Below are positions 44,057-51,969 of a stretch of DNA of 64,000 nt, one piece after another (the stretch's first letter is position 1; each line of letters opens with the position of its first letter). The notes below the pieces were generated by a model that did no database searches, was not told the origin of the DNA, and was given only the letters and a program-made list of their open reading frames with translations. The stretch comes from Sphingosinicella sp041916975. Its GTDB lineage: Bacteria; Pseudomonadota; Alphaproteobacteria; Sphingomonadales; Sphingomonadaceae. The position numbers and the translations under genes were made by a program. The stretch covers positions 1,550,001 through 1,614,000 of the forward strand of contig NZ_JAYRYK010000001.1 in NCBI RefSeq assembly GCF_041916975.1, written 5' to 3'.

Positions 44057-44719
44057 TTGCTCGATGCTCTTGCCCATGCGCTCGCGCCCGACGCGCCCAT
44101 TGCGCGCGGGAGCGGCGAGGCAGCGATCGCGGAGGATAGGCTGCGGCTCGATGCGCTGCTCGGCGAAGGGCGCGCAGGCGAGCGCGTGCGGCTCTGGACG
44201 AACAGCCGGTGCCTCGTCACGACGCGGCGGTTCTCGCGCATGGAAACTTTCGCCGGCGCAGCGGCCGCCAGTGATGCGCGCGGCTGGCCCGTGTTCGTCC
44301 GCGCAAGCGGCGGCACGACCGTCGTTCACCGGCCGGGCATTTTGAATTTCAGCCTGTACGATATTGCGCCCACCGGCACGGTCGATATCAACGCGCGGTT
44401 CGAACGCTTCACGCACCGTCTGATCGCCGGGTTCGCCGCCATCGGCGTGGTCGCCGAAACGGGCTGGGTGGCGGGCAGCTATTGCGACGGGCGTTTCAAT
44501 ATCGTCTCGGGCGGGCAAAAGATCGCGGGGACGGCGTGCCTCGTTCGAAAGCGCGGCGGGTGGCTTGGCGTCCTCGCGCACGCGGTGATCTGCATCGACG
44601 GCAACCCGCGCGCCGATCTCGCCGCGATCACGGAATTCGAACGCGCGCTCGGCCTCGATATTCCCTACGCGGCCGCGGCTCACACGACTCTGGCGGCACG
44701 AATTCGGATGGCGCGCTAA
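44057..44719 (+). CDS. Lipoate-protein ligase A-like protein
   Basis: A 220-aa protein of the BPL_LplA_LipB catalytic-domain family. It has ASGGTTVVHRPGILNFSLY, a form of the lipoate-ligase SGGG-hairpin block, and FNIVSGGQKIAGTACLVRKRG with the conserved lysine. It lacks the C-terminal accessory domain of E. coli LplA. The start is uncertain: a TTG at 44057 is the first in-frame candidate and has no good ribosome site. Its neighbour suggests it lipoylates the solo lipoyl protein. It is the last gene of the operon, followed by a terminator. Confidence 0.82.
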   Translation: MLDALAHALAPDAPIARGSGEAAIAEDRLRLDALLGEGRAGERVRLWTNSRCLVTTRRFSRMETFAGAAAASDARGWPVFVRASGGTTVVHRPGILNFSLYDIAPTGTVDINARFERFTHRLIAGFAAIGVVAETGWVAGSYCDGRFNIVSGGQKIAGTACLVRKRGGWLGVLAHAVICIDGNPRADLAAITEFERALGLDIPYAAAAHTTLAARIRMAR

Positions 44720-44727
44720 AAGGCATT

Positions 44728-44755
44728 GGCGGGCCGGAATTCCTTCCGACCCGCC
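44728..44755. terminator. Bidirectional terminator after the E1/lipoate operon
   Basis: GGCGGG-CGGAA pairs with TTCCG-CCCGCC around TTCC, with one internal mismatch. On the plus strand GGGGGATTTATTT follows, and on the minus strand CCTTTTA follows. It separates two convergent operons. Confidence 0.75.
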
Positions 44756-44762
44756 GGGGGAT

Positions 44763-45914
44763 TTATTTCTTGGCCGGAAGCCCGAGCGCGATGCGTTCGA
44801 TCTGATCCGCGATCTTGCCGGCGCCGACATCCTTGCCGATGCCGTTCGCGATAACGGACACGGTGAGGCGATCCTTCGGGAATTCGTTCAGCGACGAACT
44901 GAATCCGAAGATCCCGCCGCCGTGACCGATACGCTGGTGCCCGTCGATGTCGGCGGTGAACAGCGCGTAGCCGTATTCGAACGGCGGCATGTCGCCCGGC
45001 CGATCCTTGACGGCCGACCCGCTGTTCTGCCCGTTGTTCAGCTTGCCCGGCGCGATCATCGCCTTGAACGATGCGGGCTTCAGAACTTTTCCGCCGAAGA
45101 GCGCCGCGTTCCAGCGCGCAAGATCATTCGCCGACGAGCGCATGGAACCCGCGCCGCCCGGCACCGTCATCGAAATGAATGCGGCGTTCTTGAACTGATT
45201 CGGGCCGGCGCCGTCGTAGCCCGCGACGCGGCCGGGCACGATGACGCTTTCATCGTCAAGCGCCGTGTGCGTGAGGCCGAGCGGGGCGAAGAAACGGTCC
45301 TGCAGGACGGTTGCGAGCGGCTTTCCTTCCGCCTTCTCGACGACGCCGCCGAGGATGTAATAGGCGGTGTTGCTGTAGTTCCAGCCCGTGCCCGGCTCGA
45401 AATCCTGCATCTTCGGCATCTTCGCGAAATGCGCGACCCATTCATCCGTCGTGCGCTTCAGCCCGGCCTCCTGAAGGAAGCTCGGATCGTCGGTGTAACT
45501 GTGGATGCCGGAGGTGTGATGCAGCATCTGCTTCAGCGTGACATCAGCGGCGCGCGGAAAATCGGGGTAGTATTTCGAGAGCTTGTCGTCGAGCGAGAGC
45601 TTGCCTTCCTCCTCGAGCTTCAGAAGCGCCGCCGCCGTGAATTGCTTAGTGACCGATCCGATGCGGAATATGCTGTCGTTGTTCACCGGCACATTGAGCT
45701 CGAGATTGGCGGAACCGTAGCTCTTCACGAGAACGGGCGCGCCATCCTTGTAGACGGCGACCTGAAGACCCGGGCTTTCACCGGCGGCAATGGCATCCTG
45801 CACGGCCTTGTCGATGGCGGCCGCAACTGCGCTGGTGTCGGCTGCGAATGCAGTCCCGCAAAACAGCACGCTGATCGCTGCACCGGCTGCAAGCGTTCTC
45901 CTGGACAGGGTCAT
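44763..45914 (-). CDS. Exported serine hydrolase, class C beta-lactamase/S12 family
   Basis: A 383-aa protein with a signal peptide (FCGTAFAADT). SxxK is S87-VT-K90 (RIGSVTKQF), the second motif is Y180-S-N182, and RIGHGGGIFGF is the third. The complete set predicts an active serine acyl enzyme in the periplasm. It is the last gene of a TBDR-DgcN-S12 operon. That context favours a D-amino-acid-related peptide, amide or ester substrate rather than antibiotic resistance. Confidence 0.88.
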   Translation of the reverse strand: MTLSRRTLAAGAAISVLFCGTAFAADTSAVAAAIDKAVQDAIAAGESPGLQVAVYKDGAPVLVKSYGSANLELNVPVNNDSIFRIGSVTKQFTAAALLKLEEEGKLSLDDKLSKYYPDFPRAADVTLKQMLHHTSGIHSYTDDPSFLQEAGLKRTTDEWVAHFAKMPKMQDFEPGTGWNYSNTAYYILGGVVEKAEGKPLATVLQDRFFAPLGLTHTALDDESVIVPGRVAGYDGAGPNQFKNAAFISMTVPGGAGSMRSSANDLARWNAALFGGKVLKPASFKAMIAPGKLNNGQNSGSAVKDRPGDMPPFEYGYALFTADIDGHQRIGHGGGIFGFSSSLNEFPKDRLTVSVIANGIGKDVGAGKIADQIERIALGLPAKK

Positions 45915-45939
45915 ATCTTACCTTTCAAATTGAGTTTGG

Positions 45940-46974
45940 TCATACTGCCGCGAATGCGGCCTCAAGCGTCCCAGCAAGCATTTCATCAACAACCGTCTCG
46001 ATCCCGAAACGCAGCGGATCGAAGGCAGGAAGACCGGCCCGTGCGCCCGCGTTCTCGATCGCGCGCCGCGCCGCATCCTCATCGAGCGCCGATGTATTGA
46101 GACTGACGCCGACGAAGCGCGCGGCGGGATTCGTGCGCTGCGCGTGCGGCAGATAGGCGGCGATCGCGGCCTCGATCGTGGGCAGCGGATAGTCCGGGAA
46201 AAAGCTCGTCATGGTCCGCGCCGGATCGTGGCACAGCACCAGCGCATCAGGCTGGCTGCCGTGCAGCAGGCCGAGCGTTACCCCCGCATAGGCCGGGTGA
46301 AAAAGCGCACCCTGCCCTTCGATCACGTCCCAGTGATGGGGCGCGGCGTCGGGAGACAGGGTTTCAGCCGCGCCGGCGATGAAATCCGCGACGACGGCGT
46401 CGATCGCGATGCCGCTGCCCGAGATCATGATGCCGGTTTGTCCGGTTGCGCGGAAGGTGGCGTCGATACCCCGCGCGCGCATTGCCTGTGTCAACGCCAG
46501 CGCCGTATATTTCTTGCCGAGTGCGCAATCCGTGCCGACCATCAGCGCGCGCCTGCCGGTGCGTTTTCGGCCCGTCGCAATCGGAAACACGGTCTTGCTG
46601 TGACGCACGTTGTGCAGCGTGCGCGCCAGCCGGTCCGCGGCTTCGGCGAGGGCCGGAAATGCTTCCAACCGGACATGCAAGCCACTGACGATATCGAGAC
46701 CCGCTTCAAGCGCTTCGAGCAGAACGCCTTGCCACGCCGCGGGCAATTGCCCGCCGACCGGTGCGACCCCGATCAGAAGCGACCGCGCACCGCGCGCGGC
46801 CGCTTCTGATGGCGTCAGGTCCGGGAGACCGATATCGATCGTCGCCGGTGTCAGCCGCAACTGACCGACGCAATCCTCGCGTGCCCAATCCCGCACCCCA
46901 AGCGCCGTCTTGGCGAGCGTCGGGGTTTCGGCGTCCGCCAGAAACACCAGATAGGGTTTTGCAATATCGGTCAC
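45940..46974 (-). CDS. dgcN: DgcN-like protein (DUF1611), possible D-glutamate N-acetyltransferase
   Basis: About 344 aa. The P-loop-like block GTDCALGKKYTALAL (147-161) after a Rossmann-like N-terminal domain (ALGVRDWA, SLLIGVAPVGGQLP) defines the DUF1611 family. DgcN of this family has been described as a D-glutamate N-acetyltransferase acting with DgcA. No DgcA-like enolase-superfamily gene is near, so the role here may differ. GTG at 46974 is used as start, 8 bases past the TBDR stop; a CTG at 46986 overlapping that stop is an alternative. It lies between a TBDR and an S12 hydrolase. Confidence 0.8.
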   Translation of the reverse strand: MTDIAKPYLVFLADAETPTLAKTALGVRDWAREDCVGQLRLTPATIDIGLPDLTPSEAAARGARSLLIGVAPVGGQLPAAWQGVLLEALEAGLDIVSGLHVRLEAFPALAEAADRLARTLHNVRHSKTVFPIATGRKRTGRRALMVGTDCALGKKYTALALTQAMRARGIDATFRATGQTGIMISGSGIAIDAVVADFIAGAAETLSPDAAPHHWDVIEGQGALFHPAYAGVTLGLLHGSQPDALVLCHDPARTMTSFFPDYPLPTIEAAIAAYLPHAQRTNPAARFVGVSLNTSALDEDAARRAIENAGARAGLPAFDPLRFGIETVVDEMLAGTLEAAFAAV

Positions 46975-46982
46975 GAACGGCT

Positions 46983-49283
46983 TCAGTATTTGAAGCCGAG
47001 CCGCATACCGAGCGTCCGCGGCTGGATGATCGTGCCCCTGCCGATAAGCCCCGCGCCGCCGCCGCTCGAATAGTTCGTCAGCCCCTGCGAGTCGGTCAGA
47101 TTGCGGGCGAACGCCTCGACCGAGATCTGTCCGAACCGGGCACCAAGCCGCAGGTCGAGGGTGTTGTAGTCCGGAATTCGCGCGTGGTTCGTGGTGGCCG
47201 GCGACGTCGAAAAGTCGCTGTACCGCGAGCCGACATAGGTCCACGTCACACCGCCCGACAGGGTTGAACCCTCATCAAGCTCATGAACGTAATCGATCGA
47301 AACCGAGTTCTGGAATTCCGGCACGTAGGGCAGGCGCTGGCCCGACAGGCCGCCGAAGGCGGGTGCATCTTCGGTGAGACGCGCCCGCGTGTAACCGCCC
47401 GTCACCGCAAAGGTAAGCGGCTTCACCGGGTTCAGGCTCAGCGTGTATTCCAGTCCCTCACTGCGTGCGCTGCCGCCGTTGCCCTGAACAGAGAACGTTT
47501 GACCATTTGTTTCGGAGACGAAGTCCGTGATGAGCTGCACGTCCGTCCAGTCGATGCGGTAAATCGCGACATCGAAATTGAACACGCGGTCAGCGGTCGA
47601 TCCCTTGACGCCCACTTCGTAGTTGGTGGTGTTGTCGGAATTGTAGAACGTCGGGAAATCTTCCGGTGCACCGGGCACGATCAGCACAGGGCCGCCGGGG
47701 CGGTAACCGGTCGCGAGACGCGCATAGAGTGAGATATCGTTGTTCAGTTTCAAGCGCGGGGCGATCGAATATGTGAACTTGTTTTCGGTCGTCCGGATGA
47801 CCGGATTTACGATCGGGTCCGGACCGCCGCTGCCGATCAGTCCCGGATCGCTCGTAACCTGCGAGCGCTGCTTGTTGTGCGAATAGCGACCGCCGATCGA
47901 AATTTCGAAGCTTTCGCCGAACTTTAGTGTGGCTTCACCGAAACCCGCATATTCCTTGTATTTGGCCGGAAGCGTGCTGCCGCCGAGCGGAAGCGGCGAA
48001 TCCAGTATGACTGATTCATCATCCTGCTGCACGGCATCGTAATATTGATCGAAGGTGATATCTTCGTTCGTGTAGAAGCCGCCGATCTGCCAATCGAACC
48101 GCATGAAGCCGGCATCGACGTCGGTATTCGAAGCGAGCCTGATCTCTTCGTTGAACTTCTTGAAGCTGTCCTCCTGGCGCCCCCAGAGCGCGATCGGTTC
48201 ACCGTAAACGCCACCGAACAAATCCGCCGCCGTCAGGCCGGGCGCAAGCTGCAAATGCGAAATGTCGCTACGGTAGAAGGATTTGTATTTGCTGTAGCTG
48301 GTCGATGAGAACAGGCTCACCCCGCCGAGATCGTAATTGATGACACCGTTGTAATATTCAAACCGGCGGAGTGAGCTTTCCGGTGCGTACGTGTTCAGAA
48401 TGGGCTCGCCGCCATTTGCGACCTTCGACGCCACGGAGGGCTGAGCGTTCAATCCCCCAACGAGTTCGAGCGAGCCGCTGCCGTCGAAATCGCCGCGCTG
48501 CAAAGCCGCCGTCAAACGTATGCTGAGCGCTTCCGTCGGTTCGATTTGAAGCTGCCCGCGCAGACTGTATTGCTCACCGCCGTTGACGTCTTTTTCGTCG
48601 CGGGTCGGATTATCGATATAGCCGGCGACATCCTGATAGGTGCCGGTGACGCGCAGTGCGGCGATTTCGCCGAGCGGGACGTTCACGGCACCCTGTGCGA
48701 TCCAGCCGGTTCCGCCATGGCGCACGGAATCAAAGCCCGCCTGACCGCGCGCTTCGAATACGCCGAGCCTCGGCTTGTTGGTGATGTAGTGCAGGAGACC
48801 ACCCTGCGCCGTCGCGCCGTAGAGCGTGCCCTGCGGCCCGCGCAGCACTTCCACGCGGTCGAGATCGAACGCCAGAAGGTCTGCCGTGAGCAAGGAGCCG
48901 TTGAACAGCGACGAGGCCGACGAAACAACGATGTCGTCCACCATCGTTGCGACCGATGCCCCCGAGCCGCCCGCGTTCTGGCCGCGCAGCACGAGGCGTG
49001 TGCCGCCGTTTCCGGTCGCCTGGATCGAAAAGCCCGGAACCTGCGATGCGAAATCGGCGATCTGCGTGAGATTGCGCCGCTCCATGTCTCCGCCGCTGAT
49101 CGCGCTGATGCTGAGCGGCACGTCGACGAGACGCAGCTCGCGCTTAGTCGCAGTGACGATGATTTCGTTGCCCGTCAGCTCTTCAGACTCCCCGCTTGCG
49201 GTTTGCGCGATTGCGGGTGCGCTGATCAGCAAAGCCAGCGCGGAAACCGTTGCCGAAAGAGACCGATTCTGTCGTTGAAACAT
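46983..49283 (-). CDS. TonB-dependent outer-membrane receptor
   Basis: A 766-aa receptor. The signal peptide ends near SAPAIAQTA, followed by NEIIVTATKRELRLVDVP, the plug LRGPQGTLYGATAQGGLLHYI, and a terminal tyrosine (RLGFKY). It is the first gene of the TBDR-DgcN-S12 operon. A -35/-10-like promoter (49367-49394) and, directly upstream of it, an XRE-type operator-like element (49396-49416) precede it. It is likely co-regulated with the amidohydrolase at 50312. Confidence 0.92.
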   Translation of the reverse strand: MFQRQNRSLSATVSALALLISAPAIAQTASGESEELTGNEIIVTATKRELRLVDVPLSISAISGGDMERRNLTQIADFASQVPGFSIQATGNGGTRLVLRGQNAGGSGASVATMVDDIVVSSASSLFNGSLLTADLLAFDLDRVEVLRGPQGTLYGATAQGGLLHYITNKPRLGVFEARGQAGFDSVRHGGTGWIAQGAVNVPLGEIAALRVTGTYQDVAGYIDNPTRDEKDVNGGEQYSLRGQLQIEPTEALSIRLTAALQRGDFDGSGSLELVGGLNAQPSVASKVANGGEPILNTYAPESSLRRFEYYNGVINYDLGGVSLFSSTSYSKYKSFYRSDISHLQLAPGLTAADLFGGVYGEPIALWGRQEDSFKKFNEEIRLASNTDVDAGFMRFDWQIGGFYTNEDITFDQYYDAVQQDDESVILDSPLPLGGSTLPAKYKEYAGFGEATLKFGESFEISIGGRYSHNKQRSQVTSDPGLIGSGGPDPIVNPVIRTTENKFTYSIAPRLKLNNDISLYARLATGYRPGGPVLIVPGAPEDFPTFYNSDNTTNYEVGVKGSTADRVFNFDVAIYRIDWTDVQLITDFVSETNGQTFSVQGNGGSARSEGLEYTLSLNPVKPLTFAVTGGYTRARLTEDAPAFGGLSGQRLPYVPEFQNSVSIDYVHELDEGSTLSGGVTWTYVGSRYSDFSTSPATTNHARIPDYNTLDLRLGARFGQISVEAFARNLTDSQGLTNYSSGGGAGLIGRGTIIQPRTLGMRLGFKY

Positions 49284-49366
49284 TTGTCATTCCCCCACAT
49301 TTGCGAATGGACCGCCATTTAGCGTGCCACACGTCCCAAAAGCCCGTTCGGGCCAGTCCCATCCCA

Positions 49367-49394
49367 ATGCTATCGAACGCCTCCTCAATGTCAA
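49367..49394 (-). promoter_or_regulatory. Candidate promoter of the TBDR-DgcN-S12 operon
   Basis: On the minus strand TTGACA (49394-49389) is followed after 16 bp by TAGCAT (49372-49367). It lies 84 bp ahead of the TBDR start. The operator-like element stands immediately upstream of the -35, a position used by activators. Confidence 0.5.
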
Positions 49395-49395
49395 C

Positions 49396-49416
49396 AATGT
49401 TTCTATTTTGGAAACG
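49396..49416. promoter_or_regulatory. XRE-cupin operator-like element, TBDR side
   Basis: AATGTTTC-TATTTT-GGAAACG. It matches the element at 50261-50281 in both conserved halves with the same 6-bp spacer. It is the only notable sequence in the 254-bp gap between the XRE gene's end and the TBDR start, apart from the promoter. Confidence 0.65.
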
Positions 49417-49537
49417 AATTGACGCTCCCTTTTCCGACAACGTGTGGAACCGCGGACACAGGTCAGCGAACGCCGGGGGGATTCACGTTGGAAAGGGAAG
49501 CGCAGCGCTCCCCTCCCAACGCCCAGGTTCCAGGATG

Positions 49538-50203
49538 TCAGCGCGTCTTTAGTTTGCGGGCGCGGGGCCGGGGTGGCGGATCATCGTGCGTGCGCGCGGC
49601 CTCGGCAGACGGCTCTCCATAGACGAAATCGTCGGCTCGCTCCGTGCAGACGGCGATGATGTCCGTGCCGCCCGGCGTCTTCGAGAGATAGGCGTGGCCC
49701 ATGCGGCTATCGATATAGATGCTGTCGCCGGGCTCCAGAATCTCCGGTTCGTAGAACTCGCTGTGCACTTCGAGCACGCCGTCGAGAACGTAAATCCACT
49801 CCTCGCCGTCATGGCTGATCAGCGGCCCGAACTCCTCCAGCGTCGCGGCATGCACACGCCCCCTGATCGGCACGATGCGCTTGCGGCTGAGTTCGGGCGA
49901 GACGTACAGATAATCGTAGCTGCCTGTCTGGATGTTGCGCCCCTCGCCCTTGCGCGCGACGCTGCGCCTGCCCCCGGCATGAACTGCCGTTTGCGCGGTG
50001 TCGGTGAACAGGCTGCCGATATCGACGCCAAGGGCGCCCGTCAGCTTTGTAAGCTTGTCGTAGGTGAGGCCGAGGCGATCGTTTTCCATCTTCGAAAGCG
50101 CCGACACGGAATAGCCCGTGCGCTCGCTCATCACGCTGAGGGGAATACCGCGGGCCGTCCGCAATGCCTTGATTTTCTGGCCCAGGCCACCCTGCTCGAT
50201 CAT
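49538..50203 (-). CDS. XRE-family regulator with C-terminal cupin domain
   Basis: A 221-aa regulator. The N-terminal HTH_3 domain (about 8-62) has LSVMSERTGYSVSALSKMEN. The C-terminal small cupin (about 115-190) has SHDGEEWIYVLDGVLEVHS and LEPGDSIYIDSRMGHAY. This two-domain plan is that of PuuR-like regulators of amine and amino-acid use. It is a clear paralogue of the gene at 59993-60631. It is divergent from the D-aminoacylase-type gene, with one operator-like element between them and a matching one ahead of the TBDR. A short basic C-terminal tail (RPRARKLKTR) is present. Confidence 0.92.
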   Translation of the reverse strand: MIEQGGLGQKIKALRTARGIPLSVMSERTGYSVSALSKMENDRLGLTYDKLTKLTGALGVDIGSLFTDTAQTAVHAGGRRSVARKGEGRNIQTGSYDYLYVSPELSRKRIVPIRGRVHAATLEEFGPLISHDGEEWIYVLDGVLEVHSEFYEPEILEPGDSIYIDSRMGHAYLSKTPGGTDIIAVCTERADDFVYGEPSAEAARTHDDPPPRPRARKLKTR

Positions 50204-50260
50204 CTTACTCACCGTTTCAACTACTGGGAGGGACTTATCGCAACTGCTTGCCAAGGACGC

Positions 50261-50281
50261 AATGTTTCCATATCGGAAAGC
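50261..50281. promoter_or_regulatory. XRE-cupin operator-like element, amidohydrolase side
   Basis: AATGTTTC-CATATC-GGAAAGC, containing the palindrome TTTCC-N5-GGAAA. It ends 30 bp before the amidohydrolase ATG and lies 58 bp upstream of the XRE gene start. A possible promoter TTGCCA (50248-50253) with TATCGG after 17 bp would place the -10 inside the element. Confidence 0.7.
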
Positions 50282-50311
50282 ATTGGAAATTCGATCCGGG
50301 GAAGGGAAACC

Positions 50312-51937
50312 ATGTCGAAAGCCGCACTTCTGCTTCTGGGAATGGTGGCGCTGTCCACCCCCGCCACCGCACAGAGCTATGACCTCCTCATTCGCGGCGG
50401 CACGATTTACGACGGGTCGGGCAAGCCGGGCTATGTGGGCGACGTGGCCGTCAGCGGCGGAAAGATCGCCGCCGTGGGCAAGCGCGTGCGCGGCAACGCG
50501 GCAAAGGTGATTGAAGCGCGCGGCCTTGCCGTGACCCCCGGCTTCATCGATGCGCACAGCCATGTCGATTTCGGCTTCGAAGAGCGCACCGGACCCATGA
50601 TCGACGAGCAGGACCTCCTCCAGGGCGTGACGACGATCGTGATGGGACCGGACGGCTATTATTCGCCGGAAAACATCAAGCAGCGCGCAGCGCAGCTGAA
50701 AGCGCGCGGCTCGGGCGTCAATTACGCCTGCTACGTCGGACACAACGGCATCCGCGACCAGCTCATGCCCGGCGTCCAGCGTCCGGCGAATGCCGAAGAG
50801 ACCGCCGCCATGGCGGCGCTGGTCCGTGAGGGCATGGAAATGGGCTGCGTCGGCCTGTCGACCGGTCTGATGTACAACGGCGGCATGTTCAGCGACACGA
50901 ACGAAGTCGTCGCGCTGGCGGAAGTCGTGAAGCCGTTCGGCGGCACCTACGATTCGCACACGCGCAACCCCTCCCTGCAGATGCTGAAATCCGAGAAGGA
51001 AGCCATCGAGATCGGAAAGCGTGCCGGGATTCCCGCGAAGCTTGGCCATCTGAAGGCCACAGGCCTTATCAACAAGGGGCGCATCGGCGACGTGATCGCC
51101 GCGGTCGAAGAGGCACGCGCCGCAGGGCAGGAGGTGGTTGCCGACCAGTATCCCTACGACGGGGCCGCCACCGGGCCGCTCGCCGCCATCTTCGTGCTGC
51201 CGGGCGGCAAGGAGATGCCGTCCGCCCCCGACGTTCGCGCGGCGCTGAAGGATCCGAAAATGCGCGCTGTCGTCCGCGACCTGACCGAGCACGGCGAGGC
51301 CGGCGGCTTCTCGTGGGTCAAGGCGGTCGGTTACGGCAACATGCGCATCGTCGATGTGCCGGGGGCGCCCGAACTCGTCGATCAGAACATCGAGCTGTTG
51401 GCGAAGGCTTGGGGGATGGCGCCGTTCGATCTCGTCGCCCGACTCGTCCAGGATCACGGCGACGCGCTGCTCATCACGCTCGGCACGATCGACGAGGGCG
51501 ACGTGCGGAAGCTCATGGTGCAACCATGGGTGATGATCGCGAGCGACGGCGGCTACAGCGCGCCCGAGGGAGCCGAGATCGACCCCATGGGCTATCATCC
51601 GCGCGCGACGGGCAGCTTCGCCCGTGTGCTCGGGCATTACAGCCGCGATCTGAAGCTCTTCCCCCTTGCCGAAGCCGTGCGCAAGATGTCGAGCCTTCCC
51701 GCTGCGCATCTTAACCTCACCGATCGCGGCCTGCTGAAGCCCGGCCTCGTCGCGGATATCGCCGTCTTCGACCCGGCGAAGGTCACCGACCGTTCAACCT
51801 ACGCACGGCCGGCGCTCCGCGCCGAAGGCATGGTCGCCGTCGTCGTCAACGGCGAAACGGTGCTGGAAAGCGGCAAGGTCACGGGCGCGACACCGGGCCG
51901 CTTCGTTTCGCGCGGGTCGGCGCCGTCCAGGAAATAG
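50312..51937 (+). CDS. D-aminoacylase-type amidohydrolase (N-acyl-D-amino-acid deacylase family)
   Basis: A 541-aa protein. ATG at 50312 follows GGGGAAGGG and gives a signal peptide (LSTPATAQS), so it is periplasmic. The metal motif D80-A-H82-S-H84 is in GFIDAHSH. Further metal-site blocks are CYVGHNGIRD, YDSHTRN, KLGHLKATG and the catalytic Asp block WVMIASDGGYS. It ends in the usual composite beta domain. Very similar to the protein at 61799-63436, less so to the one at 19866-21392. Expected to deacylate N-acyl (D-)amino acids; the stereochemistry cannot be read from sequence. It is divergent from its probable XRE-cupin regulator. Confidence 0.88.
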   Translation: MSKAALLLLGMVALSTPATAQSYDLLIRGGTIYDGSGKPGYVGDVAVSGGKIAAVGKRVRGNAAKVIEARGLAVTPGFIDAHSHVDFGFEERTGPMIDEQDLLQGVTTIVMGPDGYYSPENIKQRAAQLKARGSGVNYACYVGHNGIRDQLMPGVQRPANAEETAAMAALVREGMEMGCVGLSTGLMYNGGMFSDTNEVVALAEVVKPFGGTYDSHTRNPSLQMLKSEKEAIEIGKRAGIPAKLGHLKATGLINKGRIGDVIAAVEEARAAGQEVVADQYPYDGAATGPLAAIFVLPGGKEMPSAPDVRAALKDPKMRAVVRDLTEHGEAGGFSWVKAVGYGNMRIVDVPGAPELVDQNIELLAKAWGMAPFDLVARLVQDHGDALLITLGTIDEGDVRKLMVQPWVMIASDGGYSAPEGAEIDPMGYHPRATGSFARVLGHYSRDLKLFPLAEAVRKMSSLPAAHLNLTDRGLLKPGLVADIAVFDPAKVTDRSTYARPALRAEGMVAVVVNGETVLESGKVTGATPGRFVSRGSAPSRK

Positions 51938-51969
51938 AGGTCGCGTAAGCCCCCCGTAGCTGCCAGGAG

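Noticed and set aside
49586..50311. N-terminal extension of the amidohydrolase frame into the XRE gene
   Set aside because: The frame is open by chance opposite the XRE gene. The ATG at 50312 has a good ribosome site and a signal peptide.
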